From: Astropecten irregularis
Taxonomy: Eukaryota; Echinodermata; Asteroidea; Paxillosida; Astropectinidae
Assembly: GCA_963971285.1 (NCBI GenBank)
Contig: OZ020259.1
Span: forward strand, 5,456,001-5,520,000
Reading direction: 5' to 3'
DNA length: 64,000 nt
Part shown: piece by piece, positions 11,998 to 25,764 of the stretch
Position numbering within the stretch: position 1 is the first letter of the stretch
Layout of the letters: every line of letters starts with the position of its first letter
Notes under the pieces: model-generated
The model's input: only the letters and a program-made list of their open reading frames with translations
What the model was told of the DNA's origin: nothing
Database searches by the model: none
Made by a program: the position numbers and the translations under genes

Positions 11998-14166
11998 TGG
12001 TACAGTAATCCGGAGGTCACAGGTTCAAAAATTCGGCTCCAGTGCATTTCTGGCGCTCACTCCCAAAATGGCTCCAATGTGTATCATCCGCATGTTTCAT
12101 TTTAAAATGTTGGTTCTCTAAATTTACTCTTCCCAGATTTGTTAAAAATTGCAATGCACAGTTACACAGAGGGTGAAATTAGACAAAAAAAGAGTGCTCG
12201 GGACAAAATGTAATTTAACAAATGTAATAAAAAATTAGAACCTAAAGGTCTAAAAACATGTACAGGGGTACATGCATTTTTAGTCATTTCCTAGCCAATG
12301 GGCCCAGCCAATTGTTTTGGATAAAAAGGGTCGGTCAGCCATTTTGGAAAAAGAAAAAAAATAGGGCCTCCTCCTTCCTATTTTTCAAAAAGGCAGGACC
12401 CTAAACATGCTTGTTTTTTTACTTGGCCTAACTTCAATGCTCGAGTTAATTTTAAACAATACATGTACATGTATGATAGTGATACACATTATGATGTACA
12501 CTTCTAACACTCTCTCCCGATTCTGCGATTAAACACTGCACTTTGGGCAATATATGACAGGTCGCATCTGTCAAACGTCCAACAAACGCGACCCATAATG
12601 AACAAATCAGTCCCCTATCATCAATATTTCATGCCTTTCACTGCCATGGCAGTGTGGGTATTATCATTATTAATGCTATCTGCAGCATGTACATGTACAT
12701 GTACTACCCTATCCTTTACCTTAGGGAATTGCAGCTCTAGGTCTTGTGTGCAGGGATCTCTATTCATATTACTTTCTTGACAATAAGCGCAGAACATTAT
12801 TAATCTTAATTCCAATACAGGCTGCACGCACTTGATTTTAAAGGGAAATTCTCATTTTTTGGGGCACAGATCATTCAATTTCAACAGTAGAACTGATAAA
12901 GATTTATACAATTAAGGGATTCATTCTGACCTTTTTATTAATAACTAAATAAAACACTAAATGTTCAGTGTGTTCTGTACACAAAAACTGGGAGCCAAGG
13001 ATGATGTTAAAATTAGCCATTTATAGCCAAATGTCCAGTACCGGTAGCTCTGTGTTCAATTGAAGCGTTTCACTGTACTGATGTATACATGACAGTGTAC
13101 TGGCCCTGTGTCCTCCAAACGATGAATTTGGCATTTGGGACGGTCAAGGCTAAAACAACACGTCCTAACTAACGGAGAACACAGTTAGTGTGTTTTAACA
13201 ATTGATGCACAACCTCACAGCCAAAAAAAATTGTTATAAATACAGATTGTGTAGTGCGCACGTATGATTTTCAAAGTTCATCGAAAGTGCTGAACTGAAG
13301 GTTAAATTGGTCATAATACACAGACCAATGCATTCAGTCTGCAAGCTGGCAGCGCAGCTGGGCAAAAGTCAACATCACTAGTACTAGGACAGCAAGGCCA
13401 ACAAATTACTGATCAATAGGCCAAAAAAAACTTCCATTTAGTATTCCACAGTTGCTACCAGTTGCTGCAACCACAATACCGCAAAGGCAATGACAAACTA
13501 CTGTACATTTAATACATTACAGTGATCTACATGTATATATGCCTATATTGTACAAGTTAAAGGCAGCGTACAGGATTTGCAAGGCCTCCAACAAAAATTA
13601 TATAGTTTGAGACAGAAAATTGACTCAACAGTTCGTAAACAGTGCAAACAGTCACCATGGGAAATCTTGGTTCATCAGATGCTGGGTTTTTCAAGGAAAT
13701 CAAGATTTACATGTACATGTACATGTAGTGTCTTTTAAAAAGATCGTTCGTCCGAACGATTTAGTAGCATTTGAAGAAGCGTGGTGTACATGTAACCATG
13801 GAGGATTCGGAGGGGGCAAGATTATTTCAGCCGTATTTCTGCTATTCAGATTAACAAAGCGAAAAAAGGTACATGAAACAACGTCTGTAAGGAAGTTTAT
13901 CTGTTTAAGTACCAAATTCAGCCAAAATGCACATCTTTGCGAATCCTATGGTCCCTCTTATACACTGTCCATGTGTAAAAGCTGCATCATACAGAAATGT
14001 GTGATATTAAGGACAATGCTCAGTGGCACATACAGTATACACACATGTATACATTGTATAAAATTTACATACAGTACCATACCAGCATACAGAACTTAAT
14101 AACACACAGGAGTGCTTTTTGTAAAAACATCATCATTCACATCAGAATAGATATTGTCATGTAGGT
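11998..14166. other. Non-coding region with ACATGTACATGTAC dyads
   Basis: No gene was recognised. Self-complementary ACATGTACATGT tracts occur near 12465, 12688 and 13707. The open frame 13620-14099 has no recognisable domain and is probably incidental. Confidence 0.4.
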
Positions 14167-14172
14167 AACAAT

Positions 14173-15681
14173 CAGGGGTCGAAATTAACGGTGGCCCGCT
14201 GGCCCGAGACCAGTGAAAATACGTCCGGGCCACCGATTACACCAAAAATGATAGCCCGGTGGGACAGTGGAAATATATTCCTAAAAATATCGTATTTTCC
14301 ATTGGGAAAACCAGACCCTTTTTCACATAATTTACCTTGCAGGCCTGCAAAATTTGTAGCTTTTTGCGATGTCTTTTCGTAAAATATGTGTACCAAAGCC
14401 GAACGCGAGCACGAGCCACGGTATATCCGAGCATTTCTTGTATGTACACCATCACATACACGATCCGAGACCTTACCACATTGTACACTAGCACTATAGA
14501 AGCAGTAGTACTGTCAAAGTTCCGGCCTACACTGTACACGTGATTGGGTTATTTCGCTGGTGCACGTTTGCATTGACGGAAATTGTGGCTTTTACGCGCG
14601 CGCGGATACCAGTTGGGGAAATTTCAGCTGGCCGTGCTGTGACTTCACTGTGCATGACTGCACGTGTTGTGCAATGATGATGTTTACGTCTTTTTCAAGA
14701 GTGCGATCGTTGCTTTCGGAAGGCCTTTAACAATATTTTTTCGATGAAGTTTGTGAAAAGTGTGTTTCTACTTGGCTTAATGGACAAAATAACTGGCTGA
14801 AATTCAAGTAAGATTTAGATGATCAGGAAAATGCAATTTATTGTACTTCGGAAGGACGGTCAGACAATTTTCACGGCGATCTGTCAACGATAAATCTAAT
14901 GTTTAAAAATGCAACATCGATCTCCGTGTTATAATAATTAATAGGTCTAGTTAACTAGTAAACATTTTCGAAAAATATGACGCCCAAGGTTTCAAGATAA
15001 TGTTGAATTTATATATTTTCTTCACGATGTTTTGACATGCCCAGAACTGGATATCGAACAATCTCAAGTTCAAATGTACACATGCACGATAGGCCTACGT
15101 CAGATACGTGCAGGCATGTGATGATGTCTATTTTGGTGCATAGAGGAGAAATATTTCTTCCTTCATGGTTGGTGTTCGATGTCGGAAAAACAAACAAGAT
15201 CGCGCTAAGTTTTGTTTGGTCTGTCACGTCAGTAGAAACACCAGAAATTAAAATTTGGCACACTCATATAAAGCTGAAATGCTAAAGTCGGGGAGCCTTG
15301 GGACTTGGGAGGGTCTGGTCATTTCAAAATATAAAAGCACGCCATTAACAATGCCAATGAAACCTCAGTACTTTCACATTCTTATTTTCTAATACTTTAC
15401 ATTAAGTTTCGGTGACCCGATGATTATACAATGTTATATTTTATTTGGGTACCCGATTCCCCCAAAAGCCTTAGTAGTAGTAAAAATTAGTAAGAATTAG
15501 AAAATAAAATATGGTAAAATATATAAACAGACAGATGGCGAAGAAATGACAGGTATCCCCCTAATGCTGCTGATTAAATACAAAATGGTGTCGGGCCACC
15601 AAATTTTCTGGCGGGCCAGTAACTTTTTTTTTCTGCTGTCCCTGCCGGCTAGTAAGCAATGTACTTTAATTTCGACCCCTG
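14173..15681. mobile_element. Inverted-repeat element with CAGGGGTCGAAATT ends
   Basis: CAGGGGTCGAAATTAA begins at 14173 and its complement ends at 15681. The bases AACAAT lie directly outside both ends (14167-14172 and 15682-15687), a perfect 6-bp direct repeat. Subterminal GGCCCG/CGGGCC boxes occur at both ends. The shared core is present in reverse (14545-14850), and 15010-15062 is the reverse of the left end of the element at 21803, so a relative may be nested inside. No transposase was seen. Confidence 0.7.
14545..14850 (-). repeat. Shared transposon core, copy 3 (reverse)
   Basis: Read on the minus strand it contains CCTTCCGAAAGCAACGATCG, the AAGTAGAAACAC motif and a CGAAATAACC segment, in the same order as the plus-strand copies. 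Confidence 0.55.
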
Positions 15682-15687
15682 AACAAT

Positions 15688-16505
15688 GCATTTATAATGC
15701 ATTGTGAAGGGTTTTTTTTTCTTACAGAGCTCCACAATGATACAATGCACATTATGTACAGTAACAAGCCATTATTACAAATACAATACATGCACATGTA
15801 CAGGCCATATGCAGCTGCTTACATTGCAAATAATGTAAATAAATCTACACAGCGATAGACTAAAAAATAATGTGATTGGGTGTTTAATGTCAATTAAAAA
15901 AAAAACATGACATTTGACCTACCGGGTATCTACATTACATGAATACATGTGCACCTGTCGTGCCAGTTAACAAGTTCAAAAATTCCTTGCAACCTACATG
16001 TACATGTACTGTACAATATAATTATACACAGTATCAAGGGATGGGCAAACCGCAAACGATTTACAGATTAGGAAAACAGTTTGAAGTACAGTTTGTACAC
16101 ATGTATATACATGTACATATAAATGTACCGTACTGTGTAGTTTGTTATGCAGTACTGTATATACCTTGTAAGATTCTGGCAAGTATTTAACATTAATATA
16201 TACTGTGACATACAATAAATGCAGGGCTCAAAACATTACTAGCCTGTCAGTCGTACAATGTCTAGCAAAAATGACTCTGGCCTACCTAGTATTCATTTCC
16301 TTGGATGCCTGTTGGGTTAGTAAAAACAAAAGGAACCTACCTGTTAAGAAATAGATCAACATACATATGTACAGACTATTAAAATCTAAACAGGCATGTA
16401 AAATCTTAAGTAAGCTGGCCCAGTGTGCTAACTATAGAAGATAAGTTAGCGCAAACCCTGAAATGCCACATTAACTAACACGCTTGACAAGATTCTTAAA
16501 AAAAT
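15688..16505. other. Non-coding region
   Basis: No gene or clear transposon ends seen. ACATGTACATG dyads occur near 15790, 15995 and 16103. Confidence 0.4.
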
Positions 16506-16507
16506 CA

Positions 16508-16681
16508 GTGAGCACATTTTGATGTGTCACAAAATATGCAAGATTTTTTGCCAGTAATCCCGATTAATTAAACTGCATCATGGTAAGCCAAATGCTAAGC
16601 ACGGTTGCAAAGAGAAGCCCTGCGACAGTCACAGTGGCCCCCAGAAGCAATCAAAGCAATACCAAGTATGATTAAATCTAC
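16508..16681. repeat. Tandem duplication, left copy (about 180 bp)
   Basis: The stretch from CAGTGAGCACATTTT to GATTAAATCT is repeated at about 18350-18531, with only a few changes in the right-hand 110 bp. The two copies flank the 1.6-kb element at 16696, so the element seems to have landed near the junction of a tandem duplication. Confidence 0.7.
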
Positions 16682-16695
16682 TTAAGCTATAGTCA

Positions 16696-18339
16696 CAGGG
16701 CTGGAAATAATCGACGGCCACGGCGGCCATGGCCGTCGTATTTTCGTTGATGGCCGTGGTGCCCTCCAAAAATAACTATCATCGAAGGCCACAAAGGCCG
16801 TAGTGCCCTTTACTTTGTCCGCCGTGCCCTTTTTCTTTGTCAGCCGAATTTAAATGAAATTCACCACTCCGTCGCAGCATAACGACAAACGGCCGTGTCC
16901 GTGTCCTTACGATCCGATCGAGTAGACGATGTCCGAACACCGGGCCGGGAGCCGCGATGCGCCGCCCGGCCCAGCATGGTCCGCGGGTACTATTAACGAA
17001 CGTACAACGGGTACGCAACGTAAGCGAAGACGGTACAGTTTACATGTATACATGTACCGTACATTGTACGTACTGTATGTGTAACACTGTGTGTAGTGTA
17101 CAATAATTGTACATGTACATGAAGTTTAAGTACATACGTGCGGTACTTCCAGCCTCAAAAAGATCGTGTAAAACGACGGAAAATTGCAGAAATTCAGGCT
17201 GCAGCAGCCGAAACAAGAAATTTGGCAACATTTTCAAGCAGTGAGTATATTAGCAATAGGATGAGCAGAAAGTTAGACCTATTTATTTCTGGTTTGAAAT
17301 TGAAATTAGCTGACGCACGGTCACCAAATGCAAGTGAGAAATATTATGGTGAGACTAGAACATGACGCGTACGGTGGGACGGGCGAGTAAAATCCTCTTC
17401 GGATTCCAGGCTGGATGGCGAGAAAAATGAATAGACAAACTAAGATAACCTTCCCAAAAACACTATTTATGTTCAATAATGTCGTGCATATGATGCCGTT
17501 ATAATTATGGAAGGCAAATCCCCTTCCGAAACTCAAGTTTGCACGTGTGGCCGTGGCTTCCTGAACGTAGAGAATCTTGAGTACCGCGTGCATTACACCA
17601 TGCTTTCGTTCAATGACAGTCCGACCACGTGCACTGTACTGAGCGCGTAGTCTGGTTTCGGCTCCAGCGATCCTTTAATTAAGTGCTATGTTTGACAACC
17701 TGGAGGCGGAATTCAGACATGGCTCAGCTCTCAACATGATTGCTGCACGGGTTTCGACGTACTTTATGCGTCCCCGCAAAGTAGGCCTTATACGATCGAA
17801 TTTTATTTTCTCCGTTCAACTATAGCTGTTTCGGTCTATCAAAACAGCTCTGTTTTTTTTTATGTTAATTTCTTTTAATTGTCAACGAGAAAGAAATATA
17901 AAAAGTCGTACTACTGGGGTATTGTACATGTGTACATGTACATATAAATGCACATGTGTATGCACATGTATGATTTCATTGGGACATCGGGAGCCTGGCA
18001 CACCGCAATTCCCGACGGCCGGTTTTCAAACAAAACAAAACAAACCAAAACACCGATATGACTCAGAAAGTCTATAATTTTGACATACATTTTTTTTACA
18101 ACATTTAATCGAAAGAAATGTTTGCATTACAAGATTATCAAGTATATTTGGTTTAAAAGAAGGCTGTATTGGTTTACGATCACTCTATAAAACTTCAGTT
18201 TTCAATTTTTGCCTTGGTGCTCTACAGCTAAAAAGTGTTTGGCCTTCGTGCCCTTCCCAATGGCCTTGGTGCCCCCAAAATTTGAAAATTACCAAGGCCA
18301 TTTGGCCTTGCCCTCACCAAACCTTATTTCCAGCCCTGT
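16696..18339. mobile_element. Inverted-repeat element with CAGGGCTGGAAATAA ends
   Basis: CAGGGCTGGAAATAA opens the element near 16697 and TTATTTCCAGCCCTG closes it near 18338. TAGTCA lies directly outside on both sides, a 6-bp direct repeat. Subterminal GGCCACGGCGGCC and GGCCTTGG boxes fill the ends. A 75-codon frame (17138-17365) with a basic, helical N-terminal part is the only possible coding remnant; no transposase motif was recognised. Borders are good to a few bases. Confidence 0.65.
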
Positions 18340-18349
18340 AGTCAGTAAG

Positions 18350-18531
18350 CACATTTTTATTAATTAACAGTTTATGTGTCACAAACTGTGCAAGATTTTT
18401 GGCCAGTAAACCCGATTAATAAACTGCATCATGGTAAGCCAAACGCTAAGCACGGTTGCAAAGAGAAGCCCTGCGATAGTCAGAGTGGCCCCCAGAAGCA
18501 ATCAAAGCAATACCAAGTATGATTAAATCTA
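18350..18531. repeat. Tandem duplication, right copy
   Basis: Repeats 16508-16681. On the minus strand both copies contain a 28-codon hydrophobic reading (about 18422-18505) in which the three differences would be Val/Leu, Val/Ile and Ile/Val. No start codon or splice acceptor supports it as an exon. Confidence 0.65.
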
Positions 18532-18877
18532 AAGGTCATTAGCGGATATCAATGAGGCCTTCGGGGGCTGCCATTAGTAATTATACCAACCTTGCCATTC
18601 AACAGTATGAGATAAGGTGAGGGAAAGGTTATATCTTGATTCAAAGCTCTACATGGTCCAACGCAACGATACGTGTTATTTGAAACTGCCGTTCCATCTG
18701 ATTAAACAAAATCTCTCGTTTTTGTTTTTCGGGAATGACATCTGTGTCTCCTACTTAATTAAAATCTGAGTGGAAATCTTGCAAAACAGATTTATATATA
18801 GGTAGCTCAAGACGATTCCAAAAAACTGCATAATGTTACAGTACGTCTTCACACAAAATATTTCCCCCTTAACATGC

Positions 18878-19234
18878 TTAAAGGTAGAGGACAGGTTTGG
18901 TAACATACCCAAACAGAAATGTTCACAGATTTACGTATGATTTTCAGGGTATGAAGATGGTGCTGGTAGAAACATACCGTTAAAATATTTCCACCTGAAA
19001 TGGTGTTTTTATCCAAAAAAATAGTAAAACAAAGAGCAAAAAAAGTTTTGATCTTGGGGTAAGATCAAAACCATTCTTTATGTTTTATAAGAAAATTTGA
19101 GTTGGGTTTAAATTGCTATTTTCTCAAATTCTCAAGCTTATATTTTCACAGGTTTATCATTTCAAATACAGGTTTGATCAAACAAAAGTGTGAGTGCTGT
19201 TCTGTCTTTACCAATCATGTTTTATACCTTTCAA
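18878..19234 (+). mobile_element. TTAA-flanked MITE, family 2
   Basis: Starts TTAAAGGTAGAGGACAGG and ends near ACCAATCATGTTTTATACCT. The interior matches the copies at 48611 and 54427, including the block TCACAGATTTACGTATAAC (altered here) and ACATACCGTTAAAATATTTC. Confidence 0.75.
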
Positions 19235-20166
19235 TAAAATTTAGAGTATTAGACCTACAGATAGTTTTTCATTGAGGGGCAAACTAGGGTGAATTGATGC
19301 ACAAAACTCTAAATCAACACCATACCAATAAGTTCACAATTTTAAAACATGTTCTGCGGCCAATACAATGTCCATTGTACATTCACTGCATTATCTAACA
19401 TGTATTGTACATGTATCTGTACAAAATTTGGGCTAAGTGCTTATTAGTGTACAATGGATTGTAGCCAGGTTCATGCACTTTTGCTCATGAGCTGTATTTT
19501 TACTAAGCCAGGGCTTTTGCAAGGTCGATTCAATGAGTCAACTGCGCTATCCGTGTTAACCCCCAACGACGACGACAGCACTAGAAAATGTTCCGCAGAA
19601 CTACAGTATGTAGTAGGCCTACACCGGTCATGCCAATTGCATTTTCTCTCCGATTTCCAAAACATCCGAGGGGGGTCCCCCGAAATGTATGCACATTGTG
19701 ACTACTACATAGGTATTTCCCACACTGTCGCTGATGCAATGAACTTGAGGAAAAACCCTGGGAAGTCTGCTGGTGGTGGTTGGAGGGGGGGTGGTGGAGT
19801 ACACACAGACAATGGCCAACAAACATTCCCTCCCAAAAAGTACAGAGCCATTTACTGTGAATCCAACCGACACAGGTTATTTATAGACTGCCTTTCCAGT
19901 TGAAGTTACAAAATGCTGGAACGGTATCAAGAAGTGATTGTTGAGCAGGTGCAGGGTTTTGTCAGTGTTGAGGAAAGTCATGGTAGTTTTGGGTTGGTTC
20001 GGGGTTTTGTTTCTCCTAAATTTAGCTTTTTACCAGCACTTGAAAATGGCACATTCAGGTGTGCTAACGTTGCAATGAAAAAATTAGGGTACCTTCATTG
20101 TTAACTTGAATATCTAATGCAATATGCTGTGGCTCTCTGTAGAAAGTACGGATGAAACAAGGTGTC
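19235..20166. other. Non-coding stretch with an orphan open frame
   Basis: A 149-codon frame (19454-19903, plus) has no domain I recognise, a Gly-rich stretch and no splice or codon support. The remainder has no visible gene. Confidence 0.3.
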
Positions 20167-20329
20167 TCAAACAGCAAGAAGAGTGTCCAAAAGACACCTT
20201 GTGATGATGGGGTGAAGAAGGGAGACTGGCGAGGGAGGGTGGGTGAGGTATGATGGATGAAGATGATGCTGTGGGTAAGAAGGCTGATGGGATATTGGAT
20301 GAGGGTGGAGAATATGGGTGACACTTGAT

Positions 20330-21740
20330 GAGTAAGGGTCTATTGGCGAGGGTTGGTTGGTGAGGGTTGATGAGCGAGTGACGAGTGTTGATGGGTTGAT
20401 GGTGGGTGAGGGTTGGTGGGATAGGGAACCTTGATGGGTGAGGCTTGGTGGGTGAGGGTTGATGGGTGAGGATTGGTTGGCGAGGATTGGGCGAGGATTC
20501 ACGGCCGAGGGTTGGTGGGGGAGAGTTGGTGGGCAAGGGTTGGTGGGTGAGGGTTGATGGGTGGAGGGTTGGTGGGTGAGGGATGTTGGGTGAGGGATGT
20601 TGGGTGAGGGTTGGTGGGGGAGGGTTGATGGGGGAGGGTTGATGGGGGTGGGTTGATGAGGGAAGGTTTGATGGGGGAGGGTTGATGGGGGAGGGTTGGT
20701 GGGTGAGGGTTGGTGGGATAGGGAACCTTGATGGGTGAGGCTTGGTGGGTGAGGGTTGATGGGTGAGGATTGGTTGGCGAGGATTGGGCGAGGATTCACG
20801 GCCGAGGGTTGGTGGGGGAGAGTTGGTGGGCAAGGGTTGGTGGGTGAGGGTTGATGGGTGGAGGGTTGGTGGGTGAGGGATGTTGGGTGAGGGATGTTGG
20901 GTGAGGGTTGGTGGGGGAGGGTTGATGGGGGAGGGTTGATGGGGGTGGGTTGATGAGGGAAGGTTTGATGGGGGAGGGTTGATGGGGGAGGGTTGGTGGG
21001 TGAGGGTTGGTGGGTGAGGGTTGGTGGGTGAGGGTTGATAGGCGAGGGTTGGTGGGTGAGGGTTGGTGGGTGAGGGTTGATGGGTGAGGGTTGGTGGGTG
21101 AGGGTTGATGGGTGAGGGTTGATGGGTGAGGGTTGATGGGTGAGGATTGATGGGTGAGGGTTGATAGGCGAGGGTTGGTGGGTGAGGGTTGATAGGCGAG
21201 GGTTGGTGGGTGAGGGTTGATGGGTGAGGGGTGAGGGTTGATGGGTGAGGGTTGATGGGTGAGGGTTGATGGGTGAGGGTTGATAGGCGAGGGTTGGTGG
21301 GTGAGGGTTGATAGGCGAGGGTTGGTGGGTGAGGGTTGATAGGCGAGGGTTGGTGGGTGAGGGTTGATGGGTGAGGGTTGATTGGTGAGGGTTGATGGGT
21401 GAGGGTTGGTGGGTGAGGGTTGATGGGTGAGGGTTGATGGGTGAGGGTTGATGGGTGAGGGTTGATGGGTGAGGGATGTTGGGTGAGGGTTGATAGGTGA
21501 GGTTTGATGGGTGAGGGTTGGTGGGCGAGGGTTGATGGGTGAGGGTTGATGGATAAGAGGTGATGGGCGACGGTTGATGGGTGAGGATTGATGGGTGAGG
21601 TTTGATGGGTGAGGGATGTTGGGTGAGGGTTGATGGGTAAGAGGTGATGGGCGACGGTTGATGGGTGAGGATTGATGGGTGAGGTTTGATGGATGGGTGA
21701 GGGTTGGTGGGTGGGGGTTGGTGGTCGAGGGTAGATGGGT
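20330..21740 (+). repeat. G-rich minisatellite, 14-bp unit GGGTGAGGGTTGAT
   Basis: About 100 tandem copies of a 14-bp unit with variants (TTGGT, TTGATAGGCG and GGGGGAGGG forms). Within it a 297-bp block (20418-20714) is repeated at once (20715-21011) apparently without change. The plus strand has closely spaced GGG runs fitting the G-quadruplex pattern. Because 14 is not a multiple of 3 and the minus-strand unit lacks stops, long Pro/His/Ser/Thr-rich frames (up to 548 codons) stay open on the minus strand; these are by-products of the repeat. Confidence 0.95.
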
Positions 21741-21802
21741 GAATCGTCTAAATCTAGCACAGTAGTTCATGTTGATGTAGACTTTTTTACAACTTCCTCT
21801 TC

Positions 21803-22793
21803 TAAGCTTGTTCGATATCCAGTTTTGGGCATATCGAAATATCGTGAAGAAAATATCGCGATATTCGATATTATCGTGGTGACGTCATCGTTTTCTTTTC
21901 TTAACTTTTTCATTATGTAAGCATGCACGGCGACCGATCGAAACGAGATCTCTGAAAAAATATCCTTCCAAAGTACCGTAAAATGCATTTTCCTGACCAA
22001 CTAAATCTTACTTGAATTTCGGCCGATTATTTTGTCCATTTGGCCAAGTAGAAACACACTTTTACGAACTTCATCTGAAAATATATCGTGCAAAAACCTT
22101 CCAAAAGCGACGATCACTTTGAAGAAGACGTAAACAATCAGCGCGCTGTCTGGAAATTTCCATAACTAGTACCCAAGCCCAACGTAATAGCCACGATAAT
22201 TATCGTGCACTTAGCGAATGTATATCAGATCTTACTCCATGTAGTCTGGAATTATTGCGCCCAAACCGTGAGTCCAATACGCTGCTAGCGTCAGTCATGT
22301 TGGCCGGAAGCGGCAAGCATACATGGCACAATGCAATTGTGTGCAACGCGGCATGCACGTGCTCACAGCACAGTGAAGTCAGCACGGTCAGCGCACGTGT
22401 AGGCTTCAGTCATGAAGACCGGAAGTGCAGCGTACAGCTAGTACAGTAGCACACGCAGCGTCGTTCTGGACCCCATATGGATTACTGTCGGCTTCGTTCG
22501 GGTGCAGATTTGCACGGTAAGAAATCTGCTTTTAGCGTCGCAACCAGCTACAAATTTTGCAGTAATCTATTTGTTTTGGTCGTCGCAAAAAGTGTGTCAA
22601 GCTTTACATGTACGTCCGCTCATGAGCTACTCTGATTTTTTGGTATAAAGTTGCGCCAGCATATAAATATCGCGATACTGCCGATATTCCCGATGTTGCC
22701 GATATTTCGATATTTTTTCCGGGGCCCGATACGATTTTCGATTTGAAAAAAATATCGCGATAACGATAAATATCGTCATATCGAACAAGCTTA
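21803..22793. mobile_element. Non-autonomous hAT-like element with 8-bp target duplication
   Basis: TAAGCTTGTTCGATAT starts at 21803 and its complement ends at 22793. TCCTCTTC is present directly outside on both sides (21795-21802 and 22794-22801), a perfect 8-bp duplication as expected for hAT insertions. Both ends carry clusters of ATATCG/CGATA. The shared core (21985-22215) and tail (22510-22640) are inside. No transposase frame. Confidence 0.85.
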
Positions 22794-22847
22794 TCCTCTT
22801 CTAGTTGGAGTCTACCATTACAGTGCAATGAATTAAACGACAAGTCA

Positions 22848-24468
<1,621 letters not shown>

Positions 24469-24591
24469 TCAACAGAAAATCACGGCGATGATGAGTTCTC
24501 ACACTGGAATGTGTTACTGTTAGCCGATACCCTACATTCTCAAAACAAGATGTCCGCCCGTATGACGTCAGATACGAGAAACTGTACTAGT

Positions 24592-24720
24592 GGGTGCATT
24601 CGTTTAGTGAAGACGGGTCAGCCGTTACTGGGAGTGGTCGTGCGGTACTGCACAAATCATGCGAGAGAATGGGGACGAGGTTGACTGGTGTCGACCCGAG
24701 GGCAGCTAATCGAATGCACC
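24592..24720. mobile_element. Foldback MITE, GGGTGCATTCGTTTAG family, copy 1
   Basis: GGGTGCATTCGTTTAG at the left and CTAATCGAATGCACC at the right. A second copy with stronger ends is at 50854-50982. It lies just upstream of SCRIB exon 1, in promoter-proximal sequence. Confidence 0.7.
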
Positions 24721-25346
24721 AAAAAATGGACAAGCACCCGACTCGTTTGTGCGGGTGTTGTATGCAAATTGTATTGTACGCAAAATAATCACACAGGCTG
24801 TTTACCAGACTCCGGTGAGCTTGTCACCGCAAGGGGGCGGTATCATACAAAAAATGTGGGTGGGTTTGTGTTTGTTGTTGGGTTTTGCGGGTGATGAAGT
24901 CATGTTTTTATTCCTTCTTTTTAAGAAACCATACTTTTTGTGCAACTTCTGGCACTAAACAGGACAATTATTGGTGTGAACAGTTTCACCCCCATCGTTA
25001 TGGCGGTTTAGAATTTAAAAAAAAAATGACTTTTTTGTCAGCTTCAGTAATCAGGGCTGAAAGCTCCCCAGAGAGTTGAGAAGTCGATACACTAAATGAT
25101 ACTGAAGTTTGACCTTGTACAGGGTTTCTCCTGATAAATTATTGATTTCTTTTAAAGCCATTTTTCCCTGTATTAACTTACTTTTACTTTTTATAGTTGA
25201 GATGGTTTTAGGAATATTATTATGGCCCAATGACCATGCCACGGGATGATAATAATGTAAAGCGCATAGAGAATTCTGGTGATTATTATGCGCTATAATA
25301 AGTAGATATTTATTATTATTGTATTATTAAAATATTTGGGTTGAGC

Positions 25347-25557
25347 TAACTGTTAAGCACAAAAATTTGCATAAAAACAGGGTCAACAACCAAATTTCCA
25401 CGTGTTGTGTATCACTTGTGATTGTTCTTTGGCTGTTGTTCGCTGACCATGATGAATATGAACTTGGAATTTTCAATGGTGGTTTGTTTTATTGGGCGAG
25501 ACATTTTTGTGCTAAGCAAATTTTTGTGCTAAACAGTTTTATGAAATTGGACCCAGG
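25347..25557. mobile_element. Foldback element, AAACTGTTAAGCA family, copy 1
   Basis: TAACTGTTAAGCACAAAA at the left pairs with TTTTGTGCTAAACAGTTTTA at the right. The same family, reverse oriented and more complete, is at 59729-59972. Confidence 0.65.
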
Positions 25558-25764
25558 AATAGGCATACCCCGGACCAAAATAATAAGTTAATTATCTTTG
25601 TTTGTTGTTGTTAATGTTTTTATTACAGAAATCGAACAGGAATACATGTACATGTATTTTGTATGTTTCAAGCAACGCGACAGTAAAATTATGAGCTGAA
25701 TTCGAAAAACAAAATTCCAATTTTATTTACATTACAATATCTTTTACGAGACTGTCCATTGCCA

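Noticed and set aside
19454-19903. 149-codon open frame
   Set aside because: No domain, no conserved motif, no splice sites, and surrounded by repeats. Kept only as a note.
20114-21770. Long minus-strand Pro/His/Ser/Thr-rich open frames (548, 324 and 210 codons)
   Set aside because: They are the 14-bp minisatellite read in its three frames; there is no start context, no splice support and no non-repetitive coding part.
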